DNA of 6,710 bases, taken from NCBI GenBank assembly GCA_003557965.1, contig PWND01000179.1, positions 1 to 6,710 of the forward strand. Direction: 5' to 3'. The translations under genes and the position numbers were made by a program. Origin of the DNA: Bacteroidales bacterium. GTDB taxonomy: Bacteria > Bacteroidota > Bacteroidia > Bacteroidales > UBA7960. The notes under the pieces were generated by a model that made no database searches, was not told the DNA's origin, and saw only the letters and a list, made by a program, of their open reading frames with translations. Below are positions 1 through 6,616 of this stretch, in pieces (position 1 is the stretch's first letter; each line of letters begins with the position of its first letter).

Positions 1-36
1 AACCTTAACCTTAACCTTAGCCTTAACCTCAGTCTC
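1..36. repeat. Degenerate hexamer tandem repeat downstream of the operon
   Basis: Six consecutive 6-base units are visible on the plus strand: AACCTT three times, then AGCCTT, AACCTC and AGTCTC. Read on the coding (minus) strand, all fit the pattern RAGRYT, and every difference between units is a transition. The array begins two bases after the stop codon of the last gene (stop at 39-41) and runs off the window edge, so its full length is unknown. It is not an inverted repeat and has no visible hairpin, so it does not look like an intrinsic terminator. Its function is unknown; simple intergenic satellite sequence is the plainest reading. Confidence 0.8.
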
Positions 37-38
37 AA

Positions 39-335
39 TTATCCGGCACTATCAATTACATTCCATACAAAAGCCCTGATGCCTTGTTGTTCTGCGGTTT
101 GGTTAATTTCGTTAACTCCATGTAGTAGTTTTTCAGCAGTATGTTCTTCTACTATTGCAATTGTGGCAGAATTCATTGCCGGCCAGGTGTGAGTTCCCAT
201 GTGAGGTTCGCCTTTTTCTGAGCCTCTGCCCATAACATCTTTCCATTGTGAAAACCCTCGTGCATTATTTTTGTCGAGCAATACCTGCACACGTTCTGTT
301 AGTGCCTGGTTATAAATAATAAATACTGCTTTCAT
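39..335 (-). CDS. Small PII-like (GlnB/GlnK-fold) protein at the end of an RND efflux operon
   Basis: A 98-residue soluble protein with no signal peptide or membrane segment, so probably cytoplasmic. The residue pattern fits the beta-alpha-beta-beta-alpha-beta ferredoxin-like layout of PII proteins: strand 2-8 (KAVFIIY), helix about 10-21, strand about 25-37, strand 56-63, helix 65-78, strand 85-93. By eye, residues 26-42 (RGF...GRGSEKG) line up with the stretch of GlnB/GlnK that runs through strand 2 into the T-loop (GMT...GFGRQKG). Residues 57-93 line up with the second half of PII. The T-loop equivalent is short (about 37-54) and contains His45, Met46 and His49. The C-terminal GDGKI-type ATP loop and the basic C-terminus of classical PII are missing. 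The ATG at 335 follows an A-rich leader and lies 28 bases after the permease stop, so it is probably co-transcribed with the pump. PII-like proteins next to metal-type RND pumps have been described (the PII-NG group; DUF3240 proteins near CusA). Here the neighbour is an HAE1 pump. Existence of the gene is near certain; PII-like membership is likely; a role in regulating the pump is inference. Confidence 0.8.
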   Translation of the reverse strand: MKAVFIIYNQALTERVQVLLDKNNARGFSQWKDVMGRGSEKGEPHMGTHTWPAMNSATIAIVEEHTAEKLLHGVNEINQTAEQQGIRAFVWNVIDSAG

Positions 336-363
336 GTTTTATCTGTTTAATAATTTTTTTAAA

Positions 364-3300
364 TTATTCTGAAATAGCTTTTTTCCGAATATTTTTTCTT
401 TCTTTTCTAACTTTAAGCATGCCAAGTATAGTATAAGTAACCGGGACAAAAATCATTGTAATAATGGTAGAAAATGACAGTCCTCCTATTACTGCAATAC
501 CCATAGGCCGCCAGATTTCCGAGCCTTCCCCTGTTGATATAGCCATTGGAATCATTGCAAGCAAGGTTGTAAGGGTAGTCATTAATACCGGCCTTAGCCT
601 GGATTTTCCTGCTTTAATAACCGATTGCACAATAGTTAAACCCCTGTTTCTAAGCAAGTTTGTAAAGTCAATTAAAACAATTGAGTTTTTCACAACTATT
701 CCCACCAAAATAACTCCACCTATCATAGAAATAACCGAAAGCTCTGTTCCGGTAAAGAATAACCCCAGCATCACCCCGGTAAATGCAAAAGGTACTGCCA
801 TCATAATAATAAAAGGCGTTCTGAATGATTCAAACTGAGCAGCCATTACAATGTAAACCAAAAATATACTCAGAGCCAGCAGTAGCAAAATATCAGAAAA
901 TGCTTCCTGCTGATCTTGTATCTGGCCTCCGAATTCAATATCTATACCTTGCGGGATATCCATTTCTGCTATCGCTTCCCTGATATCAGCAGTAACTTCA
1001 CCTAGAGAGCGCTCATGCAAAGTACAGTTTACTGTTAAGTATCTGATCCTGTTTTTTCTTTCAATATTGGGAGGAGCAAAATATTCTTCGACAGAGGCGA
1101 ATTCATTAATTTTTACAAGTCGCCCTGCTGCATTTCTAACACTGATATTTTCAATATCAGCCATTGTTTTCCTGAATTGTTCCTTATGCCTCACAACAAC
1201 ATCATACTCATATCCGTCTTCTCTGAAGCGTGTAGCTATCATTCCTTCTACTCTATTTCTAATAGCGTTAGCCACAGTATGTGAGTTTAGCCCAAACGAG
1301 GACATTTTTTCCTGGTCAGCCACGATTCTTAGTTCTGGCCTTTCTTCACCCCTGCTTATATTAACATCCCTGGTCCCTTTAATATTTTCCATTTTTTCTG
1401 CCAACTGAAACGCGACAGAATTTGTTTCGTCAAAATCATGCCCGTATATTTCTACAGCAACAGGTGCTCCTCCCATCATTCCGCCGCCACCTTCCGTGCT
1501 AACGGAAAAGTTAACAATTTCAGGGAACTGCCTTAAATTTTCTCTAAAAGCTTCTGCTATTTGCCAAACATCTCTGTCTCTGTCACTTTGTGGGACCAGT
1601 CTCATTTGCACATCAATTGTATGTGGCCCTGATGCGCCACCAATCAACCCTCGAGTAGTGCTATATCCCGAGCTTACAGAATAAATTTCAGCTTCAGGAT
1701 ATTCGGTTTCAATAAGTCTTTCCAACTGTCTTGCTGTTTTTATTGTTTCTTCTAGCCTCAAGCCAATTGGCAGTTCTATATTGGCGGTTATCCTGTTTTG
1801 GTCTGAATCAGGCATAAAGCTGGTTCCGATTTGTGTCACCAAAAACATACTGCTTGCAAAAATCAAAAACGCCATAACAACAATAAACACCTTTCTTCCC
1901 ATAGCCCACCTCAGAATTGCAACATAGGCTGAGTCAACTTTATCAAGGCCTCTGTTGATTTTCTCTCTTAAAGCTACAGCAAAGCCTTTATTTTTTTTAC
2001 TGCCAACAGCTAATAATTTTGATGAAAGCATAGGTGTTAGTGAAAGGGCAGCAATAGTGGAAATACTAACAGTGATAGAAACAATAAATCCCAGTTGTCT
2101 GAAAAACAATCCCATTAAGCCGGTAATCATTGTTAAAGGCAAAAACACAGCGAGTACAGTTAATGTTGAAGCCACAACTGCCAGTCCAACTTCATTAGTT
2201 CCATATACTGCTGCTTCCTTGGGCGTGCTGCCTCTTTTAATATGTTTAAAAATATTTTCCAATACCACAATAGCATCGTCAACAACCATACCCATAGCTA
2301 TTGCAAGGCTTGAAAGAGATATTATATTAAGAGAATTACCGGTTATATACAGATAAATAAATGCTGCAATCAGCGATACCGGAATTGTAAGAACAATAAT
2401 AAATGTTGCTCTCCATCTTCCGAGAAATAACAAAACAACCAAAGTAACAAATATTCCGGCAAAATAAAGTATCTGCACAAGGTTATTGATAGAATCAGTA
2501 ATAAAGTCGGAAAAATCAACGATAACATCCACTTCTATATCAGGGGGCAGGTTTTTTTGCAGCCCAGGAAGTTGTTTATTAATTTCATTGGCAATATTTA
2601 CGGTATTTGCCCCGGACTGTCTTTGTACAATAACTCTTAGCCCATTACGTCCATTAATTCTTTCCTCAATAGTAGCTTCTCTTAAAGTATCTTTTACCTC
2701 AGCAATGTCTGATACAAAAACCGGGTTTCCGTTAAAATTCCCAACAACAACATTTTTAATTCTGTCGCTTTGGTCAAATTCCCCGGTAAACCTCAACGGA
2801 TAATCACTTTTGCCCATTTTCAGGTTTCCTGCAGGCAGGTTAATATTTTCGGCAGCCAGTAAAGATCCAATTTGTTCTACAGTAATATTATAAGCATCAA
2901 GCTGCCTTGGGTCAACATTTACCTGTACCTCTCTAACGGGTTCGCCTGATAAAGAAACAGTACCTACTCCTTCTATACGGTTAAGCGGGTTTACCAGCAA
3001 ATCATCCAAAATTTTCCCCATAGCATCATAGCTTTCATCAGCAGTAGCCGATAAAATCATAACAGGTATCATAGCCGAGCTGAATTTAAATATTGTAGGT
3101 TGCTCAACATCTTCAGGGAGAAATCTTGTTATTCTGCCAACAACGTCACGTATTTCATTGGTGGCCTCATCAAGGTTTGTTTCGTATTCAAACTCCAGTA
3201 TAATAGATGAAATTTCATCACGCGAAATTGAAGTAATTTCCTTCAGGTTGGTAACAGTACTCAGGTTGTCTTCCAGCAACCTTGTTACATTTGTTTCAAT

Positions 3301-3474
3301 GTCGGAAGCACCGGCTCCCGGGTAAAGCGTAACAACACTAATAAATGGCGGGTCAATTTCAGGATATAAATCCAATGGAATATTTCGAAGGCTATAAAAG
3401 CCTATTACTATCATAGCCAAAAACACCATTAAAGTTGTTATTGGCCTTTTTACCGCAGTGCTATATGTACTCAT
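364..3474 (-). CDS. RND-family (HAE1/AcrB-like) efflux permease, inner-membrane subunit
   Basis: A 1036-residue inner-membrane proton/substrate antiporter, close to the usual length of AcrB-type pumps (about 1050). The RND plan is visible: TM1 about 12-30, a large periplasmic loop about 31-332 with the YPGAGASDIE motif at 51-60, TM2-TM6 about 333-482, TM7 about 527-546, a second periplasmic loop about 547-860, then TM8-TM12 about 862-1018. The proton-relay residues are intact: Asp399-Asp400 in GMVVDDAIVVLEN of TM4, Lys929 in VVKNSIVLIDF of TM10, and Arg961 in the RPVLMTT segment of TM11. The paired aspartates favour the HAE1 (organic substrate) group over CusA/CzcA-type heavy-metal pumps. The phenylalanines that line the AcrB drug pocket do not appear conserved by eye, so the substrate cannot be predicted. 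Residues 662-669 form a Gly/Met-rich stretch. The tail 1021-1036 is strongly basic and should be cytoplasmic. The ATG at 3474 gives a standard MSTYSTAVKRPITT start, 36 bases after the adaptor stop. No frameshift or truncation is seen. Confidence 0.97.
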   Translation of the reverse strand: MSTYSTAVKRPITTLMVFLAMIVIGFYSLRNIPLDLYPEIDPPFISVVTLYPGAGASDIETNVTRLLEDNLSTVTNLKEITSISRDEISSIILEFEYETNLDEATNEIRDVVGRITRFLPEDVEQPTIFKFSSAMIPVMILSATADESYDAMGKILDDLLVNPLNRIEGVGTVSLSGEPVREVQVNVDPRQLDAYNITVEQIGSLLAAENINLPAGNLKMGKSDYPLRFTGEFDQSDRIKNVVVGNFNGNPVFVSDIAEVKDTLREATIEERINGRNGLRVIVQRQSGANTVNIANEINKQLPGLQKNLPPDIEVDVIVDFSDFITDSINNLVQILYFAGIFVTLVVLLFLGRWRATFIIVLTIPVSLIAAFIYLYITGNSLNIISLSSLAIAMGMVVDDAIVVLENIFKHIKRGSTPKEAAVYGTNEVGLAVVASTLTVLAVFLPLTMITGLMGLFFRQLGFIVSITVSISTIAALSLTPMLSSKLLAVGSKKNKGFAVALREKINRGLDKVDSAYVAILRWAMGRKVFIVVMAFLIFASSMFLVTQIGTSFMPDSDQNRITANIELPIGLRLEETIKTARQLERLIETEYPEAEIYSVSSGYSTTRGLIGGASGPHTIDVQMRLVPQSDRDRDVWQIAEAFRENLRQFPEIVNFSVSTEGGGGMMGGAPVAVEIYGHDFDETNSVAFQLAEKMENIKGTRDVNISRGEERPELRIVADQEKMSSFGLNSHTVANAIRNRVEGMIATRFREDGYEYDVVVRHKEQFRKTMADIENISVRNAAGRLVKINEFASVEEYFAPPNIERKNRIRYLTVNCTLHERSLGEVTADIREAIAEMDIPQGIDIEFGGQIQDQQEAFSDILLLLALSIFLVYIVMAAQFESFRTPFIIMMAVPFAFTGVMLGLFFTGTELSVISMIGGVILVGIVVKNSIVLIDFTNLLRNRGLTIVQSVIKAGKSRLRPVLMTTLTTLLAMIPMAISTGEGSEIWRPMGIAVIGGLSFSTIITMIFVPVTYTILGMLKVRKERKNIRKKAISE

Positions 3475-3510
3475 ATATTATATTATTCAGTTGTTTCTTA
3501 TAGAAATAAT

Positions 3511-4548
3511 TTAATTTACAATTTGGACCTTGTCCTGGTGTGTAAGATTATGTTGCCCTGTAATAACGAGCTTATCACCCTGGTTTAATCCGGATAGTAT
3601 TTCGAGGTTGTCATCCAGTTTTCGCCCAAGCTTAACGGTTCTTCTAACAGCAACATCATCTTCAACAATAAAAACAAACCTTTCATTAGAGCCTACCTGC
3701 TTCATTACAGAAGTTGCAGGAACTATAATGCCGGTAGTTTCGCCAAGGTTAAGCTTAACCCTGGTAAACATGCCGGGCTTTAAAACATAATCAGAATTAT
3801 CAATCATTATTTCAGCCTGAAATGTGCCGGATGCCCTGTCAATTGTTGGATGAATTCTGAATATTTCACCTTCAAATTTTTTGTTTTGATATATATCGGT
3901 ATAAACTTTTGCTGTTTGTCCGGCTTTAACAACCGACAAATTTCTTTCTGAAATACCGGTAAAAACTTTAACAGGGTTTATTTGTTTTACAGATACTATA
4001 CCGGGCTTCCCCGCAGGTGTCGGGCTCATGGAAAAAACTTCACCGTCGCTGTAAAACCTTCCGGTAACAACCCCCGTTAAAGTTGACAAAATTTCAGTGT
4101 TAACAGACAGGTTTTCATAGTTGCTTTTTGCCACCTCATATTGAGTTTTTAACTGATCATAATTTTGTTGTGTAACAGCGCCTTCTTTTAGAAGTATCTC
4201 AAGCCTTTCAAGGTCATCTTTTAAGTTTTGCATTTGTACTTTTGCCTGGTACAAATGAGTGCGGTCCATTTGTACAATCTTTTGCCCCTTATTAACCATA
4301 TCACCAACATCAACATATATTTTTTCTATTCTTGCGGGGTTGGCTGCGCCAATAAAAGCTTCTTCCCAGGGCTGAACAACCCCTGTTAATTCAATTTGGT
4401 TTTCAAGGGTCAATTCTTCAACGGTTTTAAGTTCTACAAGAACTCTTCTTTCTTCTTCTTCTTTCACTTCTTCTGTTTGAATTCCACAAGACTGCACAAA
4501 TAAAATCATAACAGCAAAAAGCACTAAATAATTTGTTTTTATTCTCAT
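3511..4548 (-). CDS. RND efflux membrane-fusion protein (periplasmic adaptor), predicted lipoprotein
   Basis: A 345-residue HlyD/AcrA-type adaptor that links the inner-membrane permease to the outer-membrane duct. The N-terminus is a lipoprotein signal: positive start (MRIK), hydrophobic core about 8-18, and a lipobox-like VQSC with Cys21 as the probable lipidated residue. An acidic linker follows (about 26-34). Domains then appear in the usual order: first lipoyl half about 63-96 (ARIEKIYVDVGDMVNKGQ at 72-89), a short alpha-hairpin about 98-148 (containing LLKEGAVTQQNYDQLK), second lipoyl half about 151-175 (LTGVVTGRFYSDGE), beta-barrel about 190-268, and a membrane-proximal domain about 270-345 starting at the typical IIVPATSVM motif. 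The ATG at 4548 lies 27 bases after the stop of the outer-membrane factor and gives the lipoprotein signal directly, so this start is well supported. The specific substrate is not indicated. Confidence 0.96.
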   Translation of the reverse strand: MRIKTNYLVLFAVMILFVQSCGIQTEEVKEEEERRVLVELKTVEELTLENQIELTGVVQPWEEAFIGAANPARIEKIYVDVGDMVNKGQKIVQMDRTHLYQAKVQMQNLKDDLERLEILLKEGAVTQQNYDQLKTQYEVAKSNYENLSVNTEILSTLTGVVTGRFYSDGEVFSMSPTPAGKPGIVSVKQINPVKVFTGISERNLSVVKAGQTAKVYTDIYQNKKFEGEIFRIHPTIDRASGTFQAEIMIDNSDYVLKPGMFTRVKLNLGETTGIIVPATSVMKQVGSNERFVFIVEDDVAVRRTVKLGRKLDDNLEILSGLNQGDKLVITGQHNLTHQDKVQIVN

Positions 4549-4575
4549 TTTTCCGAATTGTTTTGTTATTTCCTA

Positions 4576-5925
4576 TTAGTTTCTTTTTCCAATAAATTTT
4601 TCATGCTCAGTTTTAGCATTTAATATTTCATGAATGGCTTGAATATAGTTAAATTTAGCCTGTGATAAAGCTATTTCGCTATCGTTAACTTCGAGCAAAG
4701 TACCCTGTCCTGAGTCATATCGTGTAAGAGCGATTTTATAAGCTCTTTCTGCCAGCTCAACATTTTTTTCAGCATTTGCTGCTTTTTCAATAGCCAGGCT
4801 AATCGTTCTAATAATATCGCTTAATTGCATGCTCAGATTATCTTCAAGGTATTCTCTTTGCAGGGCTAATTGCTCAGAAGTAATCTGAAGTTGTCTTGCC
4901 CTGTTTCTTGTAGTAAAGCCATCAAAAATGGGTATATTAATCTGAAGCCCAACTGCCGCAGTTTGCACCCAGTCGTAATCAGAAAAATTAAGATCGTTTG
5001 CCTGTGACTGAAACTGATAATTTCCAATTGCTGCAACACTTGGGAGATTTGCTGCCCTGACGGCTTTTTCCTGCTGATTTATTAAGTTTCTTTGAATATC
5101 CAATTGTATCAATCCACTATTTCCTGCCAAACTTCTTTCTGTTTGCTGAATGTCGAAATTTATCATCCATTCTTCAGCCATGTTTACTAAATCTCCCTCA
5201 AGTTCCACAGCTTCATCTTTATCAATACCAGTTAATATTATTAAGAAATTCAGGCTAAGTTTATATGCATTTTCGGCCTGGATTAATGACGGACGCAGGT
5301 TTTCTGTTTGAACCTCTGCCCTGATCTTGTCAAATTCAGAAACCAGACCTTGCTTATGCATTGATTTAATATTGGCGTAGTTTTCTTTAGAGTTTTCAAT
5401 CCTTTGTTTCATAATCTCCAATGACTCCCTTGCTAAAAGTGCATTATAAAATGCTACCATAACATTATACCTTAGCTCTATTTTTGCTTCCCGGAGTTCC
5501 TCCTCAGAAAGCACCTGCTGTATTCTGTTAGCCCTTAGAGAAGAAATTAAAGCATGGTTAAAAACCGGGATGCTTCCGGAAAATCCGGCATTATAACTGT
5601 GTTCTGAGCCGATTTCAAGAACCTGCCCAAAGAATGGAGGCTCATCCGGCATAAATATTACAGGGCGCCTTAAGTTGTTATTATACATTCCACTTGCACT
5701 AATATTAGGCCAGAAACTACCAAGTGTTTCATAATATTGCGCCTCTGCACTTTCAATACCCAACTTCGACATCCTAATCAGTGGGTTTTGTTCAAGAGCT
5801 AATTCAACGGCCGTATTAATATCAAGCATTATAATATCTGATTCATCATTTTGAGAATATACAAGCGTTTTAGCTGATATTGTCATAAATATCAATATAA
5901 GCAATGCTTTTAGTTTTTGATTCAT
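4576..5925 (-). CDS. TolC-like outer-membrane efflux protein (OMF/OEP family)
   Basis: The outer-membrane duct of the tripartite pump. The ATG at 5925 gives 449 residues and a compact Sec signal peptide (MNQKLKALLILIF..., probable cleavage near the SQ at residues 24-25). Longer in-frame starts exist: ATG at 5955, which overlaps the TetR gene by 11 bases and would place 16 extra residues before the signal, and TTG at 5973. I prefer 5925 on signal-peptide grounds, but 5955 is possible and would imply translational coupling. The TolC internal duplication is visible in 5925-start numbering. WPNISASGMY (72-81) mirrors LPSVAAIGNY (294-303). The helix around HKQGLVSEFDKIRAEVQ (190-206) mirrors RYDSGQGTLLEVNDSEIALSQAK (402-424). 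The strand-turn segment IPIFDGFTTRNRA (331-343) is typical of the family. No lipid-attachment Cys is present. It lies between the regulator and the adaptor in the operon. Confidence 0.95.
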   Translation of the reverse strand: MNQKLKALLILIFMTISAKTLVYSQNDESDIIMLDINTAVELALEQNPLIRMSKLGIESAEAQYYETLGSFWPNISASGMYNNNLRRPVIFMPDEPPFFGQVLEIGSEHSYNAGFSGSIPVFNHALISSLRANRIQQVLSEEELREAKIELRYNVMVAFYNALLARESLEIMKQRIENSKENYANIKSMHKQGLVSEFDKIRAEVQTENLRPSLIQAENAYKLSLNFLIILTGIDKDEAVELEGDLVNMAEEWMINFDIQQTERSLAGNSGLIQLDIQRNLINQQEKAVRAANLPSVAAIGNYQFQSQANDLNFSDYDWVQTAAVGLQINIPIFDGFTTRNRARQLQITSEQLALQREYLEDNLSMQLSDIIRTISLAIEKAANAEKNVELAERAYKIALTRYDSGQGTLLEVNDSEIALSQAKFNYIQAIHEILNAKTEHEKFIGKRN

Positions 5926-5944
5926 AAAAACCCGGTTGTTATAT

Positions 5945-6538
5945 TTATTTTTCATTGTAAAATAGTTTATCAATCATTTTGTGTCCTTTCTCTGTAGCTA
6001 TTCCTCTAATAAACGTCATAACAGTATGTTCAAAAACATCTGTTTTAGAATAATTATCAAATGCGCTATCATCCATTAATTGAAACTGTAAATGTGCAAT
6101 ATTTGCCATGATTGAAGGGTTTATATCTTCCCTGAAGTACCCCTGCTTAACTCCCCTTTTTATTACTTCTTCTGTAAATGATATTGCAGCCGTCCTGTTG
6201 GGAATTACTACTTTTTTACATATTTCAGGATGATACTTGTTTAAATCATTAATAAAGTTTGGATGCGCATTGCTGATTACTTTAAATACTTCCGTAATAT
6301 GTATGTGAATAATTTCCAGTGGGTTTTCCAGTGTATCAAGAAGTTTTTTGATGCTTTCCACATATTTATTATGATTATGTTTGATGCTTTCCTGCAACAA
6401 AACTTCCTTATTTGGGAAATGCTCATATAAAGTCCTTTTCGACATACCAAGTGCTTCGGCAATCTCGTTCATCGTTATTGAACGAACCCCGTTTCTTAAA
6501 AACAACCTGGAGGCCTCTTCAAGTATTCTGTCGTGCAT
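5945..6538 (-). CDS. TetR/AcrR-family transcriptional regulator, probable efflux-operon repressor
   Basis: A 197-residue regulator (from the ATG at 6538) of typical TetR length. The N-terminal DNA-binding domain is clear: helix DRILEEASRLFLRNG (about 3-17), then the helix-turn-helix SITMNEIAEALGMSKRTLYEHFPNKEVLL (about 20-48), which carries the family-typical sequence through the recognition helix and the YxxFxxKe segment. The C-terminal part (about 50-197) is a mostly helical ligand-binding and dimerisation domain without a recognisable ligand signature. An in-frame TTG at 6550 would add four residues. The ATG is preferred because the candidate promoter at 6566-6574 then leaves a leader of about 25 bases. 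As first gene of the pump operon it is probably an autorepressor relieved by a pump substrate; that role is inferred from context and from well-studied relatives such as AcrR. Confidence 0.95.
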   Translation of the reverse strand: MHDRILEEASRLFLRNGVRSITMNEIAEALGMSKRTLYEHFPNKEVLLQESIKHNHNKYVESIKKLLDTLENPLEIIHIHITEVFKVISNAHPNFINDLNKYHPEICKKVVIPNRTAAISFTEEVIKRGVKQGYFREDINPSIMANIAHLQFQLMDDSAFDNYSKTDVFEHTVMTFIRGIATEKGHKMIDKLFYNEK

Positions 6539-6565
6539 TTTATTTTCCAATTATAATTTGTAAGT

Positions 6566-6593
6566 GCAAAAGTAAAAAACTCTAAAAACCAAA
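6566..6593 (-). promoter_or_regulatory. Candidate Bacteroidota-type promoter of the efflux operon
   Basis: Read on the minus strand, TACTTTTGC at 6574-6566 matches the TAnnTTTG -7 element recognised by the primary sigma factor of Bacteroidota. A TTTG at 6593-6590 could serve as the -33 element, but only 15 bases separate the two, shorter than usual, so the upstream element is doubtful. Transcription would begin near 6560-6563, giving the TetR gene a leader of about 25 bases to its ATG. No other match of this quality was noticed in the intergenic gaps of the operon, which supports one promoter for all five genes. Confidence 0.6.
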
Positions 6594-6603
6594 ATAGTTT
6601 TTT
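6574..6603. promoter_or_regulatory. Inverted repeat overlapping the promoter, candidate TetR operator
   Basis: AAAAAACT at 6574-6581 and AGTTTTTT at 6596-6603 are perfect reverse complements of eight bases around a 14-base centre. The dyad spans the region between and upstream of the promoter elements and touches the edge of the -7 element, where a bound TetR dimer would block RNA polymerase. TetR-family operators are commonly imperfect palindromes of 15-30 bases next to the regulator's own gene. The arms are A/T-tract-rich, so chance occurrence in AT-rich DNA is a real alternative. Confidence 0.4.
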
Positions 6604-6616
6604 GGGTAATTTTAAC

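Larger units (their letters stand above)
39..6563 (-). other. Five-gene transcription unit: tetR-OMF-MFP-RND-PII-like
   Basis: All five genes share the minus strand with gaps of 19 (or an overlap), 27, 36 and 28 bases. None of the gaps contains a strong GC-rich hairpin followed by a U-tract, and none shows a convincing TAnnTTTG element. The only good promoter candidate is ahead of the regulator gene. The pump, its regulator and the PII-like protein are therefore probably co-expressed. No terminator is visible after the last gene before the window ends. Confidence 0.7.

Noticed and set aside
1..36. CRISPR array, or telomere-like repeat, for the left-edge repeat
   Set aside because: The units are contiguous 6-mers without spacers, which excludes CRISPR. 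The resemblance to eukaryotic telomere repeats is superficial because the window is a bacterial operon.
464..2803. Several plus-strand open frames of 62-133 codons opposite the permease gene
   Set aside because: They lie fully antisense to a long, clearly conserved RND gene, show no recognisable domains and have hydrophobic or Ser/Thr/Ile-rich compositions expected from the reverse complement of membrane-helix codons.
364..3474. Heavy-metal (CusA/CzcA-type) assignment for the permease because of the adjacent PII-like gene
   Set aside because: TM4 carries the HAE1-type Asp-Asp pair and TM10 the matching Lys. The Met triad and HME-type TM4 motif of CusA-like pumps were not recognised.
3494..3506. 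Small perfect hairpin TTTCT-TAT-AGAAA between the adaptor and permease genes
   Set aside because: Five mostly A-T pairs with a 3-base loop and no U-tract are too weak for a terminator and are expected by chance in such AT-rich spacer. At most it could affect message processing.
3530..3790. Plus-strand open frame of 86 codons opposite the adaptor gene
   Set aside because: It is antisense to the conserved adaptor C-terminus and has no domain signature or promoter; it is a shadow frame.
6277..6563. Other small frames on both strands over the TetR gene
   Set aside because: They overlap a confident TetR coding sequence in other frames and have no supporting signal.
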